64,000 nt of DNA from Apus apus (Eukaryota; Chordata; Aves; Apodiformes; Apodidae): contig NC_067305.1 in the NCBI RefSeq assembly GCF_020740795.1, forward strand, positions 4,154,001-4,218,000, written 5' to 3'. Under the pieces are notes generated by a model. The model saw only the letters and a list, made by a program, of their open reading frames with translations, did no database searches and was not told the origin of the DNA. A program made the translations under genes and the position numbers. Positions 49,933 to 60,973 of the stretch are shown here, piece after piece (positions within the stretch are counted from its first letter, which is position 1; each line of letters opens with the position of its first letter).

Positions 49933-52900
49933 CCTTCAAGCAGTTGCAAGACAGAATGGAATGATTCAGAGCCAAGGCCCAGGGCTGGAGAGGAGCACGG
50001 CAGGCCAGGGGGTGGCACAGTTGCTCCACACTGAGAGAGGTTTCCAAGGAAAAGGGGGCAGTGCCAGCAAAGTGGATCTCTTTGCAGATTGGTTTATTTC
50101 TCACAGCCCCTTTGCCACCAGAGGTGGTTTGCAAAACCATGGCCCAGGCCTGGCCCCCAAGGACTCACACACTAAATACAACAGTTTTCCAGAAAAGTGA
50201 CTGATTCCAGTTCTGAAACCTACAAGCACATCTGCTCCAGGTTAAGACAACGCAACTGCAACCATGAAACTCACCCTCCACCCGCCTCTCCCTCAACCCC
50301 TCCAGATTCCTGGGGAATAAGAAGTTGAACTTCCTTCCCTGTGAGCTCTGCTTTTTGCAAACGAAGCTGCAGTGATGTGACCCAGATCTGATAGGAGTTT
50401 CCTTTACATCACCCTCAACACTTCTGTTGCCATAACAAAAGGAGACTCTGCTTTCTGTGCGGTGTCCTCCTCGCTCACAGGGAAACAAACTGTTGTTCTC
50501 CTCGTAACAATCCTCAGAGGCACCAGTTGCATGGGATAATTTGATTAAAATGATGGTGGTCCATCTCAGAGGACACAGTCTTGGACTTCTCAGAAGAGGA
50601 TGTTCCCTGTGCTGCAGGGGATCTCCCAAGAGCAGCTGGAGATCTCAGCAAGTGGACAGCTTTGGCAACCACACAGCTCTAAAATATCTTTCAGGTTTGC
50701 AGGATGGAACAAGAATTAATGCTTTTCTAAATTAATTTAAGAACTTAAATTGTACCTGAATTCAGTATTTAATATTTCAGGACCTTTTTTTCCCCCCACA
50801 TGTTTCTGTATCACAATGATGAGAGAAAGATGGGGCTGGGAACCCACGAGAGGTCATCTAGAAATATGTGTGTAACCAGGACTTGGGTTTTTCTTCATGC
50901 TTCATCCATTCTTCTGGGTGAGAGCCAAATAACACAACCTAATGAAACCACATTCTACCTCCCACTCATCAAAGTAAGGACTAAATTGAAGCCCAGCAAT
51001 TCTAAGCCATGCCTGTACCAAAGGATGAATCCAAAAAGAATCATCTGAGCCCCAGTGCTGAAAAGGGATGATGTCTGGATCAGGCAAGGTAGCCCCTAGC
51101 CACTGTCTTGGTGAGAAAGGACCAAAAGAAGCTGTTCCAGAAAATCTGCTGAGTTGTAGTGATGCTAATAAACTTCAGGTATTCCTAAAAAAGGCATACT
51201 CCTAAAAGGTATACCTTAAAAAAGGCTTCATGTGGGCTCCCTACACCCTGAAGTGAAAACTGCAAGAAACCAGAAGAGTGGTTCTTGAAAAAAAACCTGC
51301 CTCCCCAGAAGTCTTACACCAGCATGAGGCTTCCAAGTGAGCAGAAAAGGTGTGATATGGCCAAGGGAAAAGCTGGGATGGGATCCCAGTAGAACAGGAG
51401 AACTGTGGAACAAGCAGAAGAGAAGAGAGGCAGGGAGATTCCTGGAAGCTGGGTAGTGATGATGAAGCGAGAAGGGTAACTGGTGTGATGGCAAAGTCAG
51501 GCAGAGTGTTCAAGGCATGAAAGTCATTGTGTAGGTGCCAGAGCCAGCAAAGACAAGTCTGGGGTGGGGGAATCCTGTTTGAAGAACCCTTTTCTCTATT
51601 GCAGTAGTGGTTGGAAGTTTTCTGTGATTCTGAGAAGGCTCAGATGCCCACACAGCCAGTGCTGGGAGAGGCAGGGCCAGGTTTGCCTGCACGGAACACG
51701 TGAGGTTGTGCTGACATGGAGGGAAGGGCTTCATGCTGCTGGTGCTGGGGCAGAGCTGGAGCCTCCACGGCCAGCTGCCTCCTGTGTGGCAACTGCCAGC
51801 TCAGCCTGGGGCAGCTGGGAGCTGCACTCAGAGTTTGGTCTTCACACCTGCTGCCTTGCAGCTGAAGAACTCTCTGGAGTTGCCAGAACAGAGCAAAACT
51901 AACTTCATTATTTGCCTACCAAAGTCTGCTCTTTCAAGCCTTAAAGATGTAGGGGATGGGCCAGGTGGTCTTTGTACCCTCCCTCTGAGCTTTCCAATCC
52001 CTTGCTTGTTTTCCAGCATTACATCTTCTGGGTTCAGAGCCATGGAAGAAGAGAGTTCCTCCTCCCAGGAGATGATCTATTGCACAATGAATTACTTTAA
52101 AACCAAATTGTTACCCCACAGGGCAGGGATCACATGACTTAAAGAGATGTTAACAAGCCCTGACAAACCTCTGGCATTGGAATTTTCAAGCAAGCTGTTC
52201 TGCATCTAAAGCAGTCACTAAAGATCACCCAGCATCTGAAAAATGAGGGATACACCAACAAGTAACCTCACTCTGCTCCACTCCAGAGACCTGGCCATAG
52301 GAAGCAGGGCTGCGATTTGCACACTATCTGAACCTGATTATGTCTAATTTTTTGCATACAGAGCATGGAAAGGATCCTGGCTGAGGCATGGAAAATATGT
52401 GGCCACATGAGTCATTCTGTAATGGTTCATAAATCCTGAGAGAATCACAAAAGCAAAACATCTAACATTGCATCTTCCCTCTCCTTGCCAGTGGAACTCC
52501 ACCTCTCGACACGCTCGGCACAAGGATGTGGGAATATGGTGAAAGCAAAGGAAATAGGATCATTTTCTCCTTGGAATAGAAGAATCTCATCAAACAGCAG
52601 CCAGGCTCAGATTTGCAACCTTCACAGAAGAGGCCATTCATAAGCTGAGGAGAAAGAAATGAACTGCTCCTCACAGTGCCAAGCCAAATTTACAGTTCCT
52701 ACCGCCCGGACTCCAGCTTCTGTCCTTACTCCCTTGCAGAGCCAGGCAGGGGACTGGGGAGCAAAAGTCTTAAAAGCAGCAGCCTCTCCAGCTGTGACCT
52801 CCTGCCCCACTGGATGACCACTGGGAAGTGATCTCGTGCTGGGGCTCTTGCACAGGGGATGGGAGAGAATTTGGGCATTCCCTGGTAAAGCATGGAAGGG

Positions 52901-53700
52901 ACTTAGGCTCTCAAGGAGCTCAGAAGTGAGGACCAAGCAGCAAAGGCCCCTAAAGGTTCAGATAACATCTGCCAGTCCCTCTTACAGCATTACATGAGTT
53001 GTCTTGTTCATACAACCAGCAGGTCCACAGCAGCAGCACACTGCTGCTCCCAGCTAAGACAGAGTGCTGAGCCCCCCTGGGAGTTGACTGGGTGGAGGCT
53101 GCACATGTCAGGAAAAACACAGCTCTTCTTGGGCAAGAGTGACTGAAATTCACCATTATCTGCCCAGCAGCAGTTTTCCTGTGCACCCTCCTCAGGCTCC
53201 TTTCCTGCTGGATGGATCTGCTCTCCCCTTTCCTGGTAGTTTATCAGCAGAAGCACAACTGTGAGAACTTCCCAGTGATCCTGTACTGTCATGGCACTCA
53301 GGGCTGGTCCTTTCAAATGCAAATAGCTCCAACCCACAGGACTTTTAATCAACTTCTGCAGTGAGACCAAGAGCAGGGAGCAGGCACAGAAATCAACAAC
53401 CAACTCTGAAGCCTGGCCTGGGAGCTGAAAAGCAGACACTAAAAGCCCTTAACTGCCTCAACAAGAGGCTGCAAGAGCTCTGTGCAGTCCCTGGGAGCTG
53501 GGGAGGTTTCTCTGGATCTGCAGCTCTCCTGGACTTTATTTATGTTTTTGTGAGGGGATGGTATCTTCTCAACTTGCACTATCAGGAAACATTTTGAATC
53601 AGGGTATGAGGAAAGACCTCAGATCTCACACAGAGCCACTTGTGTCTCTGTGGAGTGAAGGATGCTTGACACAGGAGGTCAGTTCAGTTTAAACTAAACC
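49933..53700. other. Intergenic sequence between SIN3B and F2RL3
   Basis: No splice-flanked exon, RNA gene or recognised repeat. Open frames of 60-150 codons on both strands have no family resemblance or supporting splice sites and are treated as chance. Confidence 0.6.
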
Positions 53701-54061
53701 AAATTCAAACTGCATCAAATGTGACCACATTTGTTATTTCCAGGAACATTCTGGGACAGGAAAGGAGGCCCAGATGAGTCACTGCAGCCATCGTCTAGCT
53801 CTGATGATGAAGCACAGCCCCAATTTGCTGAGGAGCAGAACACATATGCCCCTCCCAGCCCTGAAACTGCCACAGGAGCTGAGGTTCTGCTTGGGCAACG
53901 TGCAGGTCGTGACGGCCCCACACGCCGGGCCCCTCATGGGATGAGCCTGGTGCTTCCGGGAGTTAAGGAGCAGGAGAAGGAAATGCGTGAGCAGGGACAC
54001 TCATCAGGCCTTTCCCACACAGCCCTGAGCTCAGCAGTGTGACCCTGGGTCCTGCTCCAGG
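53701..54061 (+). promoter_or_regulatory. F2RL3: F2RL3 5' flank / putative promoter
   Basis: This is the 360 bp ahead of the F2RL3 start codon. It has a TGAGTCA (AP-1/NF-E2 type) heptamer at 53775-53781 and no obvious TATA box or CpG island. A 103-codon frame (53731-54042) stops 19 nt before the F2RL3 ATG; see findings. Transcription start is not visible. Confidence 0.35.
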
Positions 54062-55833
54062 ATGGGAACGCTCGGGAACAGGCGGCTGCCCCACGGGCTG
54101 GTGCTGTGCTGTGCCTTCTGGGGTCTCTGCCTGGCCTCTTCAGACTACGATGGTGAGTGTGCATCTATGGGTGAAAAACTGCTGTTTTTTTACAGAACTG
54201 GATGCTTGGTACCTTGATAAGCTCCCTGCAAACTCATTTATAAAGCTGTGTCATGGGAGCAGACTCTACACGAGCTCCGTGCCGTGAGGAGGGAGGTGAT
54301 GGAAGGTGATACAGAGGGACACAAACCAGGGTGGAAGAAACTAGAATGGAAAATTAGAGGAGAAAGAACACAGAGAGCACTTGAAACCAAAATCTTTAGC
54401 TAAACGTTAGACTCCTCCAGCCATGTTTTCACCCTGGCGTGGCACCAGATCTCAGGGCTTTTTAGGAAGCCAGGCAGAGGAACTGCTCTCTGGTCCCCCA
54501 GGCCTGCTGGGGTCTGTACAGCACAGCAGCCCTCTGTGGGGGAGCTGTGGGGAGCCATGGGACAGAGGAACGGGGTACCTCTTCAGCAAGGGTGCTAGTG
54601 GTTGCTCCTGCACCCCGAATGCTGTGAGCCACCTTGTTCTGCCCATTTTACAGAACCCTCCTGCTTCCAGAGACCCAGCCTGTAAAACGGGGTAAGTGCT
54701 GCGTGTGCAGCCTGCTCTGCAGGGTACCGGGGTAAACAGCCTGTGTTTATTGGACAGATTACTCCCAGGACAGCACCAACGAGCCAGTCACGACGCCAGA
54801 GATCACCCCGTCTCCCCGCGCCATCCCCGGGGAGAAGGTGACAGTGAAGAACGTCACGTACCTGCTGCTCCACGAGGCCACCCGCTCCCAGCTGGACAGC
54901 GCGGTCGCCGTGCGGCTCATCCCCTGCCTCTACACCCTGGTCTTCCTGGTGGGGCTGCCCGCCAACGGGCTGGCCCTGTGGGTGCTGGCCAGCAGGGCTG
55001 AGAAGCTGACCTCCACCGTCTTCCTGATGAACCTGGCTGCAGCAGACCTGCTGCTCGTCCTGGTGCTGCCCTTCAAGATTTTCTACTATTTCCTGGGGAA
55101 CCACTGGCCCTTCGGGGAAGGGCTGTGCCGGCTCAGCACCGCCCTCTTCTACGGGAACATGTACTGCTCCGTGCTGCTGCTCACCTGCATCAGCGTGGAC
55201 CGGTACCTGGCCGTGGTGCATCCTTTCTTTTCCCGTTCTTTCCGCACTCCTGCCTTTGCTGCCTGCACCTGCACGGCCAGCTGGCTCTGTGCTGCCGTCC
55301 TCACCCTGCCCCTCACCCTGCAGCAGCAGTCCTACCCCCTCTACGGAACAGACCTCACCGTCTGCCACGATGTTCTCCCCAGGCAGGAGAACGACGGCTA
55401 CTACTTCTACTACTTCGTCTGCCTGATCGCCTGTGCTTTCCTGGCTCCCCTGCTGGTGATGCTCTTCAGCTACTGCTCCGTCCTGCGAGCCCTCCTGGGC
55501 AGCGGGAAGCGCTACTCCTACTCTATGAAGCTCACAGCTCTCGTGCTCTTCACCCTGGTGGCCTTCTACACACCCAGCAACGTTCTCCTCCTTGTCCACT
55601 ACTCCAGCTACAGCTCCAAGCTGTACGGCAGCCTGTACATCAGCTACATGTTGAGCTTGGCCATCAGCACCTTCAACAGCTGCGCCGATCCCTTTGTCTA
55701 CTACTACGTTTCTGAAGACTTCAGGGACAAGGTGAGGAGGAAGTTCTTCAGTCACAGGAAACAAAACACCACTTCCCTAAAAACCTCCAAGGAAACGCTC
55801 CCTCAAAAAAGTTCCAGAGACTTACTGGTGTGA
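54062..55833 (+). CDS. F2RL3: F2RL3, protease-activated receptor 4 (two coding exons, complete)
   Basis: PAR4 is a class A GPCR at the cell surface activated when thrombin cuts its N-terminus and the new end binds as a tethered ligand. Coding exons are 54062-54152 and 54758-55833, joined GT-AG into 388 residues (human 385). Residues 1-26 look like a signal peptide (LVLCCAFWGLCLA core). The cleavage motif PSPR is at 48-51, followed by AIPGEK. NVT at 62-64 is a likely N-glycosylation site. Seven membrane segments follow: TM1 LPANGLALWVLAS, TM2 NLAAADLLLVLVLPFK, TM3 ending SVDRYLAVVHP, TM6 LVAFYTPSNVLLLVHY, TM7 STFNSCADPFVYYYVS. The PAR-family CHDVL motif is in extracellular loop 2. The two-exon layout with a short first exon is that of the PAR family. 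Orthology rests on sequence plus position beside SIN3B. A 389-codon frame on the opposite strand is a shadow. Confidence 0.95.
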
Positions 55834-56841
55834 GCCTCCATGCCAGCTCCCTGCTCCCAAGGCACTGATGACATACACTGGGGATGAGATGGAGAGAACA
55901 CTGGGATCCCATCAGTTTTATCCAGTATTTCCCAGGAGACAAGTCCTCTCTCCTGCCTGCATAGCTAAAACTGCATAAACCTGGATCACAGGATTCCTTG
56001 AGAGGTGTGGAGACCAGACAAGTTGTGGAGGGCTAAACACATACAGATCTGTACCTGGGACACTGCATGCAACTTCACATCTGGTCCCATCTTGCCAGGG
56101 CTGCTCTTGCCAATGTACCTAGAGCTGGTTTTCCTACTGCAGCTTGCAGACTGAGTTTCTGTTTCTTTCTCTGCTACAGACTTGCTTGCTGTCCTTGAAT
56201 GCATTTTCCCTTCACCTAAAACTGAAAAAGAACAGGCAGTTGCTAAACCAAATCTCTAAACATTTCCAAAGGACCAGGATGTACCTGTGTGAAAGGCACT
56301 TTCCTGCACTAAAATATTCTGTCAACAGAAACTAAAGCACTGGCTTTTCTAGCAAATATGTTCTTGGCTTGATCAGTAAGCAGCACCACAGTAGTGCCAG
56401 CCCAGTGTTGGTAACAATCCTACTTAATCCCTATTTTTGCCAATGAATCCTGGCATTCATCATTTCTTAGCAGCAAAGATTGTATTCATGTTATTTTAAA
56501 AAAATATTATGTCTCTTGAAAGGAAATATTAAAGAAGGAATTGAAAAAACCCTCACTCTAGAACTCCCCACTTCTGTGTAATGTCACACACAACCAAGAG
56601 CTGTCTTTTATGAAACCAGTGGCCAAGCTTGTTGCTTACTGGGACCTGTTGCAAACAACCTGGGCATGTCCCAGTGAGCAGAAAATGAGCAATAAACCTC
56701 TCCTCAGAGTTCCTGAATTCTTCAAGTTTTCTGGTACAGACATGGCTTCTGTCCTCACCATAACCTGTGATCAAACTTACAGCCTATGATATAAATAAGA
56801 AGAGGCAGGCAAAGATCATCTTAAAATCAGTTTTTAATAAA
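55834..56841 (+). other. F2RL3: F2RL3 3' untranslated region
   Basis: About 1 kb of AT-richer sequence between the stop codon and the AATAAA at 56836-56841 (within TTTTTAATAAAATATTT). No exon or repeat recognised. Confidence 0.55.
56836..56841 (+). terminator. F2RL3: Candidate polyadenylation signal, F2RL3
   Basis: AATAAA about 1 kb past the stop codon, in an AT-rich setting typical of gene ends. It is the first canonical hexamer I noticed downstream. Confidence 0.5.
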
Positions 56842-59800
56842 ATATTTATCAGGATCTAAACCAAACCCTTTTCTGGACTCAGACTTGCTAAGATTTGTGT
56901 GAACAAACCAAAGATGGTCACAGAACTGTTTGTGTGTACATGTATGAGTGGGGGCAAAATGCAAGTGAAAAACTAGAGCCTGTCTCCTCTGGGTGCAGCA
57001 CTCCCTGAGACCTGGGGTGAGCCAGGGCCACTCAGCCAGGAGGAGCCAGTACTAAGAAGGAAAAAAACAAACCCAAACTGAGCTGAAGTTTTCTAACTAG
57101 ATGATCTACTCACAATAATGAGAACCAGGTTATTGTGCATTAAATGTCAATAGTTAATGTCAGCAAAGCAAGTGCTGTTGTTTCCATGCTGTTCCTCAAG
57201 CAAGCTGAACATTCTTCTGGTATTTGTTTTCTACTGAGGCTGATTAAGGAGGAGGAAAAGAGGCAAGACCAAGACACTTGGGCAAGAAAGAACAAGGGAA
57301 CTATTGCTTTAAAATAAATAGCATGGTAATGATTACTCTGCATAATGTACAGTTACAGATATATAAATATTAATCTCATGGAAAGGATTGCAAGCAGAAA
57401 TCACTGATAACTAGCACTGTTGCAGCTCATCAGTAACACAACCTGATGTAAGGAGGAATCTGTCTCTGACAAACCCACTGGCACTTCTCTTTTGCCACGA
57501 GGGACCAGCAGGAGAAGGAATTCTCTCTGCCAGAGGGAGGAACACATCTCTAAGCCAGGATCCATTCAAAACCCAAAGCAGCAGCACATCTGCTGTCCTT
57601 GCTGGCTTGCCACCTGAAATCAATGACTTCCTTAAATAAAATGACTTTTTTCTTTCTTTTAAAAACTACAGAAAGGAGCTAGTTTGGTGTGGTAGACTAG
57701 GGAGGTGGGGGCTTGGAGGCTGCCAAGAGCAGATGGATCAGAGATTTCCCTGAAAGTGCCAAAGCTGTGAAGAAACACTCACGGTGAAGGGAGGCTCTAG
57801 ATCCAGAAACCCTGGCACAGAAATCTCATGCACTCTGTCCTGGTCTGTCTAAGGCTGCTCTGTCTTTGCCTTCTGAGTGGTCCAGGTCTCTCTGGCTTTT
57901 CTTCTAGTTGTAGAATAGAAGCAAGATTCCTCTGCCTCAACCAGGTGAGTGCCCTGGCACATACAGAGCCCAAAGGACAAGGCCATGATTGTTGGGCTGG
58001 CACCACCAGAGGAATTATTTAGCTGGCAGCAATGTCTGCATCTGGAGTTAGCACATTGCATGTACCAGAGCCTGAGGAAAATGAAGAAAGTCAGGTTTAA
58101 TATTGGGCTGAAACTCCCTACCTTCATCTCTTTGTCCCCAGTGGTGATGCTGTCTGACTGCCCAAGGATCTGAGAGGACCAAGGAATAGAAAATGACTTC
58201 AAATATCTCTCCAGAATTACACCACAGATCAGACAAGGGAACTAAAGCCAGAAAGGGGCAGAGGACAGGAGACTGGAGAATCCAGAACACAGGTCCCATC
58301 TTCTGTGAGAAGCTACTCCCACAGATATGATCAGGGTGACTAAATGTCTCATTCTCCCAGACTCAAAGCACTAAACAGCTGAGGCTGGGACCAGTAAACA
58401 GCAGGGTTTGCATTATGCAGCTTTGATATTTAGAAAAGGAAAAAAAACAAACACCCCAAAACTCTTGTTGCAGCTCAAACTAGGTCTGTTATTTACCCAA
58501 GGGATAAATATTGACTCAGTCCTGTGTGTGTACACAATAGCCAGTGTCTGCCAGGCCAGTTGCTTACAGGAGATGGAATTTAGTTTAAAGGCATTTATTT
58601 ACCTGCCAGACAGGAATGCAGCCCCAGAGAGGACAGGGGCTGTTCCTGAACACTGGAGAGACATGGCAAAACCCTCTGCTGGGCAGCAGTGGGTACATAT
58701 GGGCAGCAGCCACGTTGAGCTCAGGGCAGCCACGAAGGAAGGCTTGGAAACTGGCCAGCAAAGCAGTTCTGAAATTCCTGGGAATTTCAGGACTCAGACC
58801 TTCATCATGTCAACTACATTCTGCAAATAACTGGCCTCAGACAAAAAAACATTGGAAACTTCATATGCCCAGCTTCTGGGATATCTCCTGTTTTGTCTCC
58901 ATGTGGACATTTTTCTGGAATAAAATTGCCTTTATTCTGGAATGGAATGTCTATACTGGGATGTATTCTTGTCATGGTTCCTGTGTAAACAAGCCCTAAA
59001 AATGAATGGAGCTGGGCTTTTTCCTGTTTCCATTCACCAATAAACACCCTCAAAAGGAGTTTCCACCCCACTCTGGGTCCTGGTAACAATAGAAGTGGGA
59101 AGATAAAATATTAACACTATTTTGCAACAGGCAATGGCATCTAACTCCTCTAAAGAGAACAATGCTGCTCCAGGCAGGAAGGGAAACCAAAAAATCTTGG
59201 CTCCTGAACTTTTGGAAACACAAAGCTTTTGTTTTTAGTTTTACCACATTGCTTGGGGCAGGTCAGTGTAAGGGAGTCCAGGGATTTGTACTGGCCAGCA
59301 GAGCCAGGGTCTATATAACCATCATATCCAGAACAACCATTGCATAGGGATCCTAGTGGGAAAGGCAGGAAAGTGTTTGGTGAAGTCAGGGAAGGATTTA
59401 AAAGGCCTGGGCCCTTGGGTCAGCTTTTTTTTCATGCCAGGGTTGCAAGGAGGAGAGGGACTGAGAAGGCTGCAAGCAGCCCTTACTAGCACAAAGTGCA
59501 GCATGAAGAGGGTTCACCCACTTAATCCTTGTCCCAGCTGCTCCTGGCAAACTCCCCACCTGAATCCACAGCCAAGTCTTTCAGCCCTGACACTGGACTT
59601 CAGTGTTCTCTTGTAAAATTGTATCTCCCCACAACTTCCCTGACCACAGAGCCACTAGGGAAGTTCTTCTTTTGTGGGACAATGTTGTGGGTGTAGTAGA
59701 CTTACAGGCTGGGGAAGACGATCAGCCTCTTGCTATGTCATAATTAGCAAAACACACTGATTTTTATTATTATAATTGAAGAGAAAAAAACTTCTCAGCC

Positions 59801-60193
59801 ATCTTTCCTCAAACAGCAGTTCAGCTAAGCACAAGGCCTGGACTTAGCTCCTAAATGTAGCTAGGAAATGGCATTTGCAATATCCTGGTAGTAGAGAAAA
59901 CACTTGGAAATGATCTATAGGTTTGAATTCCAGCCCCTATTTTTCTCACCTAGAGGGCACAGCATATTGGTCACCCATCCTTGGAAGTACTCCAAAGAAG
60001 ATGCACAAAAGGCAGGAAAATTGACAGAAAAATAATGCTGAGTGTCCCCCTTAGTGCTCCAGATCCCCCCCCATGGGGCAGCAAAGCCTACAGTTCTGAG
60101 TGCTTCAGGAAGTAGTCATCATTCAGTTTCTGTTCTGCAGCAGGTCTTCTGTAGGAACAAACTCATACAGGAGTTGATTCTGAGCCTCTTCTC
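56842..60193. other. Intergenic sequence
   Basis: No convincing exon, repeat or RNA gene was seen. F2RL3 (plus) and the unnamed minus-strand gene whose exons lie at 60.6-61.0 kb converge on this stretch. Confidence 0.55.
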
Positions 60194-60199
60194 TTTATT
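60194..60199 (-). terminator. Candidate polyadenylation signal for the minus-strand gene at 60.6 kb
   Basis: AATAAA on the minus strand, about 430 bp beyond the stop codon at 60631-60633. If the exon at 60631-60803 is terminal, this would give a 3'UTR containing the CR1 at 60336-60490. Confidence 0.35.
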
Positions 60200-60335
60200 T
60201 AAATTATATATTTCTGTTGAAAAGAGAACAAAGAAAATAAGTCACTTTCTCAGCACACATCTTTGTGAAACAGCACTGGGGCTGGGCAGAGAAACGCTTA
60301 AAAGGTCACTTTTTATTCTTCTAGGGATGAAGACC

Positions 60336-60490
60336 AGGGAAGCTGTGGCTGCCCCATCCCTGGCAGTGTTGAAGGGCAGGTTGGATGGGGCTTGGAGCAA
60401 CCTGGGCTGGTGGGAGGTGTCCCTGTCCATGCAGGGGGGTTAGATCTAGATGATATTTAAGGTCCCTTCCAACCCAAACCATTCCATGAC
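60336..60490 (+). mobile_element. CR1 LINE 3' fragment
   Basis: GAAGCTGTGGCTGCCCCATC, GGCAGTGTTGAAGGGCAGG, TTAGATCTAGATGATATTTA and CCAAACCATTCCATGA. Main subfamily, about 155 bp. Confidence 0.9.
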
Positions 60491-60630
60491 TTATCTCCCA
60501 CCTTAGCAAGATCTTGTTCTTGGTGATTCCTTGCTAACAAGATTCCTTTTGAGGAACTGATACATTTGACCCAACACACAAGTTAGTAGATGTTGACTCT
60601 CAAACCAGATTTATGTTCCCCTCCTCCAGC

Positions 60631-60973
60631 TCACCATTCTACTGTGGTCACTACTTCCTGAATCTTGTCCACTTCTTTCAACGTGCTTGTTGTTGTCAGT
60701 TCTGCCACAACCTCAAAAACATCAGCTTCTGACACGTAGGGGTCTGGGTCATACTCATAGGAGTAGTAGGACAGATCTGTCTGTAGTGGAGGCCCTTCCT
60801 CTGCTGGAAAGAAAACCACAGACAGGTTTTGCCAAAGAAGCTGCTTTTCAACCACCTTACCGTGCATCACAGAGAAGGGGAAGGACATAAAAGGAATGTT
60901 CATCAGGGGCCAAATGAGCACCCTCTGGGAGGCTACACACGTCAGTGGACCTGCATGTACATGCTTTAATTCC
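60631..60973 (-). CDS. Two minus-strand coding exons of an unnamed gene (CPAMD8 by position)
   Basis: Exon 60973-60861 has a strong acceptor (GCTTTTCTCCTTGCAG) and donor (GTAAGG). It reads ELKHVHAGPLTCVASQRV, LIWPLMNIPFMSFPFSVMHG after one leading nucleotide. The next exon, 60803-60631, continues in phase across a 57-bp intron with AEEGPPLQTDLSYYSYEYDP, DPYVSEADVFEVVAEL and ends KEVDKIQEVVTTVEW, then stop. The second acceptor is a tandem CAGCAG, so one Ala may be optional. A consensus donor (GTGAGC) overlaps the stop, so the exon might instead splice on. I do not recognise the family. In mammals the minus-strand gene next to F2RL3 is CPAMD8, an alpha-2-macroglobulin relative, but no thioester, Kazal or typical A2M tail motif is visible. 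Upstream exons, if in the window, were not identified. Confidence 0.5.

Noticed and set aside
51733-52137. 134-codon plus-strand frame between SIN3B and F2RL3
   Set aside because: No recognisable family, no promoter or splice support; treated as chance.
54595-55764. 389-codon frame antisense to F2RL3
   Set aside because: It mirrors the conserved receptor exon, is Gln/Glu/Gly/Val-rich as expected of a complement frame, and has no independent support.
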